The notes beneath the pieces are model-generated. The model was not told the origin of the DNA. It made no database searches and was given only the letters and a program-made list of their open reading frames with translations. 64,000 nucleotides of DNA from Pseudomonas sp. EpS/L25 (lineage in GTDB: Bacteria > Pseudomonadota > Gammaproteobacteria > Pseudomonadales > Pseudomonadaceae), in NCBI RefSeq assembly GCF_001512295.1, contig NZ_LNUP01000002.1:1180263-1244262 (forward strand). The letters are read 5' to 3'. Positions 8,786 to 16,961 of this stretch are shown here, piece after piece. How positions within the stretch are numbered: position 1 is the stretch's first letter; every line of letters begins with the position of its first letter. A program made the translations under genes and the position numbers.

Positions 8786-9736
8786 TCAGGGGGCGACGAC
8801 GACGGACTCCAGGGTGGTGCTGCCGGTGAGGGCGGCGACCACGTTGCGGGCGCAGGTGAGGCTGAGGATGTCCAGCGCGCCCGGGGTATAGCCGGCGATG
8901 TGCGGTGACACCACCACGGTGGGCAGTTCGTACAGCGGGTGCTGGCTGGCCGGCTCGTCCTCGAACACGTCCAGGGCCGCACCGCCCAGGTGGCCGCTGT
9001 ACAGTGCCTGGTAGAGCGCCTCTTCATCGACGATGCCGCCGCGAGCGGCGTTGATCAGGTGGGCACCCGGCTTCATCAGGCCTAGTCGCCGTGCGTCCAG
9101 CAGATGGCGAGTGGCGTCGGACAGGCCGATGTGCAGGGTGACGAAGTCGGCTTCGGCGAGCAGGTCGTCCAGGGCGCGGAATTCGATGCGCTCGCGGTCG
9201 GCGAAGGCCTGGTCGGGATAGGGGTCATGGGCGATGACGCGCATGGCGAAGCCACTGGCGCGCCGGGCGACTTCCTTGCCGATGCTGCCGAGGCCGACGA
9301 TGCCCAGGGTCTTGCCGTGGACATCCGCGCCGAACAGCCGTGGCCACTCGCCGGCACGGGTTTCACGGTCGGCGCGGGCCACCTGGCGGGCCGAGGCCAG
9401 CAGCAGGGCGAAGGTGTAGTCGGCCACCGCGTGGCGGTTGGAGTTGGGCACATTGCACACCGTCACGCCGCTGGCGCGGGCCGCGTCCAGGTCGATGTTG
9501 TCGACCCCGACGCCGTGCTTGCACACCAGGCGCAGCTGCGGCAGGGCCGCGAAGGTGTTGGCGTCGAAGACATTGAAGGCGGTGATCGCGGCCTGGCAGT
9601 CCCTGGCCGCCGTGATGAAGCCTTGGGCGTCGATGTCGGCGGGGACCACCACCACCCCGATGCCGTGGCGGGCCAGCAGGTCGAGCGGTTCCCGGGAGTA
9701 CTTGGCGAAGGACGGCGAAGTGCAGACGACTTTCAT
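8786..9736 (-). CDS. D-isomer specific 2-hydroxyacid dehydrogenase
   Basis: NAD-dependent dehydrogenase of 316 residues related to phosphoglycerate dehydrogenase and hydroxypyruvate reductase. The nucleotide-binding motif GLGSIGKEVARRA is near residue 150. The catalytic Arg is in NAARGGIVDEEAL, the Glu in LDVFEDEP, and the His in VVSPHIAGYTPGALD. It starts 11 bases after the pdxA2-type gene. In this operon it may interconvert a 2-keto acid and a D-2-hydroxy acid formed from the sugar acid; the substrate is not readable from sequence. Confidence 0.88.
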   Translation of the reverse strand: MKVVCTSPSFAKYSREPLDLLARHGIGVVVVPADIDAQGFITAARDCQAAITAFNVFDANTFAALPQLRLVCKHGVGVDNIDLDAARASGVTVCNVPNSNRHAVADYTFALLLASARQVARADRETRAGEWPRLFGADVHGKTLGIVGLGSIGKEVARRASGFAMRVIAHDPYPDQAFADRERIEFRALDDLLAEADFVTLHIGLSDATRHLLDARRLGLMKPGAHLINAARGGIVDEEALYQALYSGHLGGAALDVFEDEPASQHPLYELPTVVVSPHIAGYTPGALDILSLTCARNVVAALTGSTTLESVVVAP

Positions 9737-9747
9737 GGTCGAGCTCC

Positions 9748-10761
9748 TCAGGCGGCCTGGCTGGCGCGATGCCGGCTGGCGAGTTCGGTGGCCTGGCGCA
9801 GCGCCTCGATGAGGCTGCGCTCGTCGGCGATGCCCTTGCCGGCGATGTCGAAGGCGGTGCCATGGTCCACCGAGGTGCGGATCACCGGCAGGCCGACGGT
9901 GACGTTGACCCCGGCCTCCAGGCCCATGACCTTGACCGGCCCGTGGCCCTGGTCGTGATACATGGCCACCACGCAGTCGAAGTCGCCGCGCCCGGCGCGG
10001 AAGAACAGGGTGTCGGCAGGCAGCGGCCCTTCCACGCGCCAGCCACGGGCGCGCAGTTCGTCGATGGCCGGCTGGATCTTGGTTTCCTCCTCGCCGTAGC
10101 CGAACAGGCCGTTCTCGCCGGCGTGGGGATTGATGCCGCAGACGGCGATCAGGGGATCCTGGATGCCGGCCCGCTGCAGGGTGGCGTGGGCGCGCTCGAT
10201 GGTGCGCTTGACCAGGCCCGGCTCGATGCGCGCGATGGCATCGATGATGCCGATGTGGGTGGTGACGTGGATGACCTTGAGGATCGGCGTCATCAGCATC
10301 ATCGATACCTCCTCGGTGCCGGTGAGGTGCGCCAGCAGCTCGGTGTGGCCGGGGAAGACATGGCCGCCGGCGTGCAGGGCTTCCTTGTTCAGCGGCGCGG
10401 TGCAGATGGCATCGAGTTCACCGGCCGAGGTGAGCTGCACGGTGCGTTCGATGTAGCGATAGGCGGCGTCGCCGGCCAGGGCGGACAGCTTGCCGTAGGG
10501 CAGGTCGGCCGGAATCAGCCCGAGGTCGATGCAATCCACCACGCCGGGTTGGAAGCGCGCCTGGTCGGGGCGCTCGATGGCGTTGATCTGCAGGCGACCG
10601 CCGACGATGCGATTGGCATCCTCCAGGCGACCGGCATCGCCGATGACCAGCGGCCGGCAGCTGTCGTAGACCGCGGCGTGGGCCAGGGACTTCATGATGA
10701 TCTCGGGACCGACGCCGCTGGCGTCGCCCATGGTGATGCCGATGACGGGACGTTCAGACAT
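9748..10761 (-). CDS. pdxA2: PdxA2-type 4-phosphate-sugar-acid dehydrogenase
   Basis: Member of the PdxA family, 337 residues. Metal and substrate motifs are present: GHTELLAHLTG, NPHAGENGLFG and YHDQGHGPVKVMG. True PdxA oxidises 4-phosphohydroxy-L-threonine in vitamin B6 synthesis, but copies next to a DUF1537 kinase (the PdxA2 group) oxidise and decarboxylate D-threonate or erythronate 4-phosphate to dihydroxyacetone phosphate. Here the start overlaps the end of the DUF1537 kinase by 8 bases, which supports the catabolic role. The exact stereoisomer is not determined by sequence. Confidence 0.88.
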   Translation of the reverse strand: MSERPVIGITMGDASGVGPEIIMKSLAHAAVYDSCRPLVIGDAGRLEDANRIVGGRLQINAIERPDQARFQPGVVDCIDLGLIPADLPYGKLSALAGDAAYRYIERTVQLTSAGELDAICTAPLNKEALHAGGHVFPGHTELLAHLTGTEEVSMMLMTPILKVIHVTTHIGIIDAIARIEPGLVKRTIERAHATLQRAGIQDPLIAVCGINPHAGENGLFGYGEEETKIQPAIDELRARGWRVEGPLPADTLFFRAGRGDFDCVVAMYHDQGHGPVKVMGLEAGVNVTVGLPVIRTSVDHGTAFDIAGKGIADERSLIEALRQATELASRHRASQAA

Positions 10762-12007
10762 GGTGGGCTTCCTTGTGCAGGCCGGCCGGTGCGGCCGGTG
10801 CGGATAGGTCGGCGCGCAACTGGCGCCAGGCGTCGAGGAGGGTGTCGGGTTGGCCGAAGCCGCCGGCCTTGGTCACTACCCGCAAGGCGCGACCACGCCA
10901 GCGGGTACTGGCCAGGGCCACGCCCGGGGCGAGGGCGCCGTGCAGCTCCAGCGCCGTGATGCCGGCCTGGGCGAGCAGGGCGCGAGCGGTCTCGCCGCCG
11001 GTGGCCATGAGGGCGGCGGCCTCCTGCAGGGCGGGCTGCAGCAGTTCGGCCAGGGCCTGGCTCAAGGCCGCGGCCTGGCGCGGATCACGAGCCTGCTGGT
11101 CGAGGCTGACCAGGACGTCTTCGCCGCGGGCGAGCTGCTGAGCGAGGGCTGCGGCCAGCGCGGTACGCTCGGCGGCGCGCTGCGGAGCCAGCAGCCAGGC
11201 AGGGGCCAGCCGCTGCCAGTGTTGGCCGCTCCCAGTCACCAGACGCTCGGCCTGGGCCTGGGAGTGCCGTGACATGCTGCCCACCACCGTGAGGATCGGG
11301 CCGGTGCCCTGGGGGCGGAGTGCGGTGTGGCCGGTCAGGCCCAGCGCTGCGGGCAGCGCCTCGGCCAAGCCCGCCGAGCCGACCCAGAACAGCTGTTGCG
11401 CTAGGGGCGCGGAGGCCCGCGCCAGAGCTTCCAGATCGGACTGGCGCTCGGCATCGCAGACCAGGGCGGGCAATCCGCTGTCCAGGGCGCGGCGCAGGGC
11501 GGCGGCCAGGGCTACCGGTTGACGCAGTGTGGCGAGGTCCAGCCGCGCGCAGCTGATGCCGTGATCGGTCAGTTGAGTGACCAGATCGGCACTGCCGGTC
11601 AGACCCTCGTTGCGCCAGACGTCGGTCTGATCGACCGGGACGCCGTCCAGGTACTGGATACCACCCTGGGTCGTGCGGCCCAGTGCCGGGTAGGCCGGTG
11701 CGACCAGGGCCAGGCCGCGCGGGGCGAGGGCCGCTACCTCGGCGGCGACATTGCCGCGCAGGGTGGAGTCGATCTTCTTGTACAGCGCGGCGCCAGCCAA
11801 CGCCGGATGCTCGAGCAGTGCGGCGTGGCGCGCGGCCGCCGCACGCGCGTCCAGTCGACGACTGTCCAGATCCAGTGCCGTCACCGGCGCCCGGGCATCC
11901 AGGGCACTGGCGTCGAGCAGCACCCGGGTCGCCTGGGCCTTGGCAAAGCCCAGGGCACAATCGGCGGCGCCGCTCAGGTCGTCGGCCAGGATCAGCAGGC
12001 GGGTCAT
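10754..12007 (-). CDS. DUF1537 four-carbon acid sugar kinase
   Basis: Cytoplasmic kinase of 417 residues, the usual length. The N-terminal substrate domain starts ILADDLSGAADCALGFAK, the family signature. The C-terminal nucleotide domain has MATGGETARALL, ELHGALAPGVAL and VTKAGGFG. Characterised relatives (DtnK, DenK, OtnK, LtnK) phosphorylate threonate or erythronate at O4. The product would be used by the PdxA2-type dehydrogenase whose gene overlaps this one by 8 bases; the other end overlaps the iron alcohol dehydrogenase by 4 bases (ATGA). Tight coupling implies a shared pathway. Confidence 0.9.
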   Translation of the reverse strand: MTRLLILADDLSGAADCALGFAKAQATRVLLDASALDARAPVTALDLDSRRLDARAAAARHAALLEHPALAGAALYKKIDSTLRGNVAAEVAALAPRGLALVAPAYPALGRTTQGGIQYLDGVPVDQTDVWRNEGLTGSADLVTQLTDHGISCARLDLATLRQPVALAAALRRALDSGLPALVCDAERQSDLEALARASAPLAQQLFWVGSAGLAEALPAALGLTGHTALRPQGTGPILTVVGSMSRHSQAQAERLVTGSGQHWQRLAPAWLLAPQRAAERTALAAALAQQLARGEDVLVSLDQQARDPRQAAALSQALAELLQPALQEAAALMATGGETARALLAQAGITALELHGALAPGVALASTRWRGRALRVVTKAGGFGQPDTLLDAWRQLRADLSAPAAPAGLHKEAHHV

Positions 12008-13170
12008 GGCAGCAGGCGCCGGTAGAGCGCCTGGATGTCGTCCAGGCTCAGCGGCTTGGGATTGTTGACCATCAGCCGGGTGACCTTGGACGCCGCCACT
12101 GCCATGTCTGGCAGGTGCTCCTCGCGCACGCCGAAGGCGGCCAGGTCCTGAGGGATTTCCAGGGTGGCGGTCCAGGCGGCGATCTGCTCGATCAGCTTAT
12201 GTGCGGCGGCTTCGTCGCTGTCTTCCGCGCGGGCCAGGCCGCAGACCACGGCGGCGCGCTTCAGGCGCGGCGCGCAACTGTCCAGGTTGAAGGCCATGAC
12301 ATGGGGCAGCAGCATGGCGTTGGCCACGCCGTGGGTGACGTGGAACTTGCCACCGAGGGGATAGGCCAGCGCATGGACCGCGGCCGTACCGGCTGCGGTG
12401 AGGGCCACGCCGCCATAGGTGGAGCCGAGCAGCATGTCGCTGCGGGCGCGCACCGAGTCCGGTTGCTGGTAGGCCTCGACGATGCTGCCGGCGATCAGGC
12501 GCATGGACTCCAGGGCGAAGGTATCGCTGACCGGATTGGCCTTGTTGGAGATGAAGGACTCCAGGGAATGGGTGAAGGCGTCCATCCCGGTAGCCGCGGT
12601 GATGGCCTTGGGCAGGCTCAGGGTCAGCAGCGGATCGAGCAGCACCAGGGCCGGCAGCAGGTGGCGGCTGACCACGCCTACCTTCAGCTCTTCGTCGGGC
12701 AGGGTGACGATGGCATTGGGCGTGACTTCCGAGCCGGTGCCGGCGGTGGTCGGTACCAGCACGGTGGGCAGCCCGGCGCGGGCGACCTGGTCGATGCCGA
12801 GCATGGACTTGAGCGACTGCTCGTTGGTGAGCATGACCGCGAACAGCTTGGCGGCATCCAGCACCGAGCCGCCGCCGATGGCGAGCAGGGCGTCCGGTTG
12901 GCGCGGCGCGACCTGCTCGCGGAACACCTGCTCGATGTTCTCGAGGGTCGGCTCGATCTCGACGTTGTCGATCACGGCCACGTCGATGTCGCGGGCGGCC
13001 AGTTGCGCCTTCACGCGCTCGGTCACGCCCAGGCCGTGCATGGCGTGCTGGGTGACCAGCACCACGCGGCGCAGCGGGACGTCGAGGAGGGCGAGCTTGT
13101 CGCCGAGCTGATCCAGGGCGCCGGCGCCGTGGACCAGGTGTTTGACGGTCTGGAAATGATAGAGGGACAT
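12004..13170 (-). CDS. Iron-containing (group III) alcohol dehydrogenase
   Basis: Oxidoreductase of 388 residues. NAD binding: AIGGGSVLDAAK near residue 100. Family signature: PTTAGTGSEVTPNAIV. Metal ligands: GMDAFTHSLE and FHVTHGVANAM. The start at 13170 is 12 bases after the aldolase gene, and the stop overlaps the kinase start by 4 bases, so it belongs to the operon. Relatives act on short diols, aldehydes and lactaldehyde. It may process the aldehyde released by the DapA-type aldolase, for example a C2 to C4 hydroxyaldehyde; this is inference. Confidence 0.88.
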   Translation of the reverse strand: MSLYHFQTVKHLVHGAGALDQLGDKLALLDVPLRRVVLVTQHAMHGLGVTERVKAQLAARDIDVAVIDNVEIEPTLENIEQVFREQVAPRQPDALLAIGGGSVLDAAKLFAVMLTNEQSLKSMLGIDQVARAGLPTVLVPTTAGTGSEVTPNAIVTLPDEELKVGVVSRHLLPALVLLDPLLTLSLPKAITAATGMDAFTHSLESFISNKANPVSDTFALESMRLIAGSIVEAYQQPDSVRARSDMLLGSTYGGVALTAAGTAAVHALAYPLGGKFHVTHGVANAMLLPHVMAFNLDSCAPRLKRAAVVCGLARAEDSDEAAAHKLIEQIAAWTATLEIPQDLAAFGVREEHLPDMAVAASKVTRLMVNNPKPLSLDDIQALYRRLLP

Positions 13171-13182
13171 GGGCGCTCCGGA

Positions 13183-14064
13183 TCAGTCGCGGTAGATGGC
13201 CAGCAGGCCTTCGAGCTTGTGCACCGTGGCTTCGTCCAGCGGCGCGACCGGGGCCCGGCAGGGGCCGACCGGGACGTTGAGCAGGTCGGCGGCCTTCTTC
13301 AGCACCGACGGCATGGTGCCCAGGGCGAAGGCGTCGCGTAGGGGTCGCAGCTTTTCCTGGGCCGCGCGCGCGGTGGCGTGATCGCCGGCCTGGAAGGCAT
13401 TCCAGATGGTCATGACGACCTGGGGCACGGCATTGGCCGTGGCCGCCACCGCGCCATCGCCGCCGGCCAGCAGGTTCCAGTAGATGAGGGAGTCGGTACC
13501 GGCGAAGACGGCGAAGTCGTCACTGCGGTACTTCATCATCTGTACCAGCGCATCGAAATTGCCGGCGCTGTCCTTGATGCCCTTGATCTGCGGGTGCTGA
13601 CTCAGGGCCGCGACGGCGCCGATGCCGATGGACATGCCGGTCTTGGCCGGAATGTTGTAGAGCATCAGCGGCAGGCTGGAGGCATCACCGATGGCTTCGT
13701 AATGCGTGATCAGCTCTTTCTGGCTGACGGCATTGAAGTAGGGCGTGATCACCGACAGAGCATCGACGCCGCGATCGGCCATTTTTTTGTTCAGTTCGAT
13801 CACTTCGTGCGTGGCGAAGGCGCCGGTACCGGCCACGACCGGGACCCGGCCGCCCGCGGCGTCCACCGTGAGCTCGGCGATACGCAGCTTCTCGGCTTCG
13901 GACAGGGCGAAGAACTCGCCGTTGGTGCCCAGTACGAACAGGCCGTGGACGCCAGCGCCGATTAGGTTTTCGATCAAACCGCGCAAAGCGCTTTCATCGA
14001 CACGCTGTTGGGCGTCGAAGGGGGTAACGAGGGCGGGAACGATGCCGCGGAATTTCATGGTCAT
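13183..14064 (-). CDS. DapA/N-acetylneuraminate lyase superfamily aldolase
   Basis: TIM-barrel class I aldolase of 293 residues. The family motif GTNGEFFALS is near residue 47, the Tyr of the proton relay is in MLYNIPAKTG and the Schiff-base Lys in GIKDSAGNF. The ATG at 14064 has AAGG just upstream; a second ATG two codons later is possible. It is the first gene of the leftward operon. The family includes dihydrodipicolinate synthase, sialic acid lyase and 2-keto-3-deoxy-sugar-acid aldolases or dehydratases. A biosynthetic DapA role is unlikely given the catabolic neighbours. Confidence 0.9.
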   Translation of the reverse strand: MTMKFRGIVPALVTPFDAQQRVDESALRGLIENLIGAGVHGLFVLGTNGEFFALSEAEKLRIAELTVDAAGGRVPVVAGTGAFATHEVIELNKKMADRGVDALSVITPYFNAVSQKELITHYEAIGDASSLPLMLYNIPAKTGMSIGIGAVAALSQHPQIKGIKDSAGNFDALVQMMKYRSDDFAVFAGTDSLIYWNLLAGGDGAVAATANAVPQVVMTIWNAFQAGDHATARAAQEKLRPLRDAFALGTMPSVLKKAADLLNVPVGPCRAPVAPLDEATVHKLEGLLAIYRD

Positions 14065-14071
14065 GCCTACC

Positions 14072-14092
14072 TTGTGATTGTTCTGATCACAA
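14072..14092. promoter_or_regulatory. Candidate operator at the head of the sugar-acid operon
   Basis: TTGTGAT (14072-14078) and ATCACAA (14086-14092) form a perfect inverted repeat with a 7-base spacer, 8 bases upstream of the first ATG of the leftward operon. The position overlaps the expected leader or promoter, suiting a repressor site for the DeoR protein at the other end of the operon. The link is inferred. Confidence 0.5.
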
Positions 14093-14103
14093 TAAAGCAT
14101 GTT

Positions 14104-14120
14104 TTGATCTAATCGATCAA
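14104..14120. promoter_or_regulatory. Second candidate operator
   Basis: TTGATC (14104-14109) and GATCAA (14115-14120) form an inverted repeat with spacer TAATC. It lies 11 bases upstream of the first candidate operator. From 14121 to 14420, upstream of the next gene, I see no further gene; a leftward 82-codon frame there has no coding character. Confidence 0.45.
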
Positions 14121-14420
14121 TAGCGGCCCGATGGTTTTGCGTGCTCGATGGGCCTGTGCACCTCTGGAAAGCAACGGCCCTTTGTGAGGCCACTGTCGGC
14201 TCCGGTCGCTGGCAATAGAGAGGGATAAAGGCAACGGGAGCCTCGGCGCGTTAACCACGCGCCGCGAGGCAGGAATGTTAATGCTGCGGGCGAGGGGTGA
14301 CGCAGTCGGGTCGGGACAGCTATCCCACTGATCCTTCTGACAAAATTGTCATCCTGCAGTACCAATTCCTGACCGAACGATCAGGATAGGTTGGCGGGGT
14401 CATCTCCTGGACCTCGAATC

Positions 14421-14897
14421 ATGTCGCGCTTTCTTTCTTCCCTAACCGGCGCGCTGCTGGGCGCCACCTTGCTCGGTCAGGCGCAGGCGGCCCTGCCGCA
14501 GCACCCTGATCTCGACCTCGCTGCCGCTCATCGGCTGGCACAAGCCGCGCCCTGCAGCGCCGCCCTCGCGGTGCTCGACCGCAGCGGTCAACTGATCCTC
14601 CTGCAACGCGATACCCGCGTCGGGCCGCACAACGCCGAAGCGGCGCGGCGCAAGGCCTTCACCGCGCTGTCCACCCGCACCCCCTCGCAGGCGCTGGCCG
14701 AGCGTGCCCGGCAGAACCCGGATGCGGCCAACCTCGTCACCCTACCCGAATTGCTGCTGCTCGGCGGTGGCATCCCCCTCTACGAAGGCGACCACCTGGT
14801 CGGTGCCCTGGGCATCGCCGGTGCCGGCGGTGGCGGGGCGGACGAGCGCTGTGCGCTGGCGGCCGCTGAACACCTCAACCTCACCTCCCATCCTTGA
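14421..14897 (+). CDS. Secreted GlcG/HbpS (DUF336) family protein
   Basis: A 158-residue protein with a signal peptide (SRFLSSLTGALLGATLLG, cleavage after AQA). The mature part is a GlcG/HbpS domain: AAHRLAQAAPCSAALAVLDRSGQLILLQRD, split by an internal Cys, then EAARRKAFTALSTRTPS and GGGIPLYEGDHLVGALGIAGAG, the family signature. Relatives bind haem or form periplasmic oligomers of unknown role. The ATG at 14421 starts the signal peptide. It is followed 11 bases later by the exported hydroxyisourate hydrolase, so the two probably form a small operon of exported proteins. Confidence 0.85.
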   Translation: MSRFLSSLTGALLGATLLGQAQAALPQHPDLDLAAAHRLAQAAPCSAALAVLDRSGQLILLQRDTRVGPHNAEAARRKAFTALSTRTPSQALAERARQNPDAANLVTLPELLLLGGGIPLYEGDHLVGALGIAGAGGGGADERCALAAAEHLNLTSHP

Positions 14898-14908
14898 AGG
14901 AGATATCC

Positions 14909-15307
14909 ATGAAGACGTTCGTGCTGTTGTCGGGCCTGGCCCTGTCCGGCTTCGCGGTCGCCGCACCCAATCCCCTGAGTGTCCATGTGCTCAACCTGGA
15001 AGACGGCAAGCCATCGGCGGGAGTCCATGTGACCCTGGAGCGTCAGGTAGGACAGGGCTGGCAGCCGTTGGCGGAAGAAGTCACCAACGAGCAGGGCCGG
15101 GTGCCGGCGCTGTTTCCCAAGGAAAAGACCTTCGAGAAGGGGGAATACCGCGTGGTCTTCAAGACCGGTGACTACTATCGCCAGCAGGGCCGCAGCGCCT
15201 TTTTCCCCGAGATCCCCGTGGTCTTCGACGTGACCCAGCCGGAGCAGCACTACCACATTCCGCTGTTGCTCAGTCCCTACGGCTTCAGTACCTACCGCGG
15301 TTCCTAG
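14909..15307 (+). CDS. 5-hydroxyisourate hydrolase, transthyretin-like, exported
   Basis: Hydrolyses 5-hydroxyisourate, the product of urate oxidation, to OHCU. It has 132 residues with a signal peptide (MKTFVLLSGLALSGFAVAA), so it acts in the periplasm. The mature protein starts NPLSVHVLNLEDGKPSAGV with the N-terminal catalytic His, and ends in YRGS, the diagnostic C-terminus. AAGGAGA precedes the ATG. No urate oxidase or OHCU decarboxylase gene is nearby, so the substrate source is not evident. Exported HIUase-like proteins are known in several proteobacteria. Confidence 0.92.
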   Translation: MKTFVLLSGLALSGFAVAAPNPLSVHVLNLEDGKPSAGVHVTLERQVGQGWQPLAEEVTNEQGRVPALFPKEKTFEKGEYRVVFKTGDYYRQQGRSAFFPEIPVVFDVTQPEQHYHIPLLLSPYGFSTYRGS

Positions 15308-15377
15308 TGCTGGAAGACCGCCTGTAACGACGGCCTGGCACGGGAAGGCAAGCCGATACTGGCACGGTGCTGTGATT

Positions 15378-15396
15378 TGTATATCGGTGGATACAA
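15378..15396. promoter_or_regulatory. Candidate operator, inverted repeat TTGTAT/ATACAA
   Basis: TTGTAT (15378-15383) and ATACAA (15391-15396) are complementary with a 7-base spacer, in the gap between the hydroxyisourate hydrolase and the next rightward gene. The half-sites resemble those of GntR-type regulators. Function is a guess from position. Confidence 0.3.
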
Positions 15397-15580
15397 GATC
15401 GCGACAAACTTTTACCTTGGCTCGAATTCCGGCCAACCCAGCGCGCGCACAATGGCCGGGTGACAGCTCGGGCCGGGTGTGCGGCCGAAGCGGTGCCCCG
15501 CCTGCAGCCGTCGCCAGGGCGCGCTCGGCCTCGTCGCTGCCGAGTGCGCATCGTCATTCTCTGGTCTGGAGTCTCGCGTC

Positions 15581-16402
15581 TTGTACCTGTCGCCCCTCTC
15601 TTTCCGGTCGGCCAGGCCGGTGAGTTCGGCCTCTGGCTCCTTCGCCGCCTGGCGCAACCGGTATCGCGGCCCGGTCCTGCTGCTCGCCTCGGGGCCCTCC
15701 GCGGGAGCGCTCGACCTGGCGGCCTGGCAGGACATTCCGCTCATCACCATGAACGGCGCCATCGCCAAGCTGGCGGACAGCGCCTTGCGCCCGCTGTTCT
15801 ATGTCTGCAGCGACCTGAGTTTCGCCGCGCAGCAACCCGACCTCTACCGGCAAGGGCTCGAACGCTCGACGCGTCTGGCGCTCTGGCCGGAAGCCATCCA
15901 GGCGCTACCAGCGGACCTGGCGGCCAAGGCCCATGCCCTGCACCGTGCCCCGGCGACCCGCCTGGAGCATCACCTGGGCGCCGAGCAGGAGCAGGCGCAG
16001 CGGGCGTCCACGCTGTTCAGTCGCCGCGCCCGGGACATCGGCTTCAGTCGTGACCTGGACTACGGCATCTTCGATGTCCGTACCGTGGCCTTCATCGCCT
16101 TGCAGCTGGCCTATCACCTGGGCTTCAGCGAGATCTACCTGGCTGGAGTCGATCTCGACACCCAGGCGCCGCGCTTCTACGAGGACGGCCGCAGTCCGGC
16201 GTCGCCCTGTGGCCTGGAGCAGCATCTGCACAGTCGCATCCTGCCGGGCCTGCAGATCATGCAGACGGTGATGCAGGCGGCCGGTCGCCGAGTGTTCAAT
16301 CTATCGACCCGCAGCCGTATTCCCGCCGAGCTCGTTCCCCGCGTCGACCTCGCCGCCATCGAGGCCAGGTGGCTGGCACGCGGCAGGCGTCAGGCCGGCT
16401 AG
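15581..16402 (+). CDS. WaaZ/DUF115-like protein, probable LPS core sugar transferase
   Basis: About 273 residues from a TTG at 15581 with a GGAG 8 to 12 bases upstream; the frame is open from a GTG at 15479, so the start is uncertain. Visible motifs are YRGPVLLLASGPSAGALDL, ITMNGAIAKLAD, FYVCSDLSFAAQQPDL and LGFSEIYLAGVDLD. This pattern (glycine-rich loop, N-G-A, S-D, G-x-D) fits the DUF115/MptE-like fold found in motility-associated and LPS-core Kdo transferases of the WaaZ type. No signal peptide is convincing. The gene stands alone; the neighbouring yqaA remnant is on the opposite strand. Confidence 0.6.
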   Translation: MYLSPLSFRSARPVSSASGSFAAWRNRYRGPVLLLASGPSAGALDLAAWQDIPLITMNGAIAKLADSALRPLFYVCSDLSFAAQQPDLYRQGLERSTRLALWPEAIQALPADLAAKAHALHRAPATRLEHHLGAEQEQAQRASTLFSRRARDIGFSRDLDYGIFDVRTVAFIALQLAYHLGFSEIYLAGVDLDTQAPRFYEDGRSPASPCGLEQHLHSRILPGLQIMQTVMQAAGRRVFNLSTRSRIPAELVPRVDLAAIEARWLARGRRQAG

Positions 16403-16437
16403 GCCTCTCCATCGCCAAGGATGAAGGGCTGCCGGTG

Positions 16438-16871
16438 TCAACTCCAGCCCAGGGCGAGCCAGGCGACTATGCCGTAGCGGATCGCCTTGAACCAGGGTCA
16501 CCACCAGCAGGAAGCGCCACAGGGGATCGCCGATCACCGGTGTCCAGCTCAGCAGCAGGGACCACCAGCCATGGCGCCGATAGACGCTCTGGATACGCGC
16601 CAGACGCTCCGGGGTGAGCGGAAACCAGCGCCGCTGGCGAAAGCGTTCGAGATGACGACCCAGCCCCCCGTTCAGCGTCGAGCCGGCGACGTTGCCCAGG
16701 GTCGCGCCAAGCAGCAGCGCCGTCGTTGCATGGCGCTCGGTCAGCAGCAGCCCGGCCAGGGCCGCTTCCGATTGCAGCGGTAGCAGGGTGGCGGCGCCGA
16801 AGGCGAGGGCGACTAGCCTGAGGTAGACGCCCAGGGCTCCCAGGGGAGGGCACCGGGTGGAACGGCCATGG
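16438..16871 (-). pseudogene. yqaA-like small membrane protein gene, broken
   Basis: The leftward frame reads as a DedA-related YqaA protein: LAFGAATLLPLQSEAALAGL, TLGNVAGSTLNGGLGRHLER, RIQSVYRRHGWWSLLLSWTP, VIGDPL then WRFLLVVTLV. Three lesions are visible. No start codon exists in this frame before an upstream TGA near 16894. About 11 residues usual between VIGDPL and WRF are missing. A one-base insertion at 16489-16491 (GTTCAAG where GTCAAG is expected) shifts the frame, after which the neighbouring frame gives the normal end KAIRYGIVAWLALGWS and a stop at 16438. The upstream gap to 16961 holds nothing else. Confidence 0.8.
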
Positions 16872-16961
16872 TGGTTGGCTCTTCAGGCTGGACGAAGCCG
16901 CCAGGCATAACGTGCCGTCCAGGAACGCGAGCGTCTTCTCCCTGGACGGACACTGCACCGC

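Noticed and set aside
9748-10761. Biosynthetic PdxA for vitamin B6
   Set aside because: Overlap with a DUF1537 kinase gene inside a catabolic operon fits PdxA2; biosynthetic pdxA normally sits with ksgA/surA.
4826-14064. Sialic acid catabolic operon (sialidase-like, SSS transporter, NanA/DapA-like lyase)
   Set aside because: NanK, NanE and amino-sugar genes are absent, the sialidase-like protein has no signal peptide, and the DUF1537/PdxA2 pair points to tetronates.
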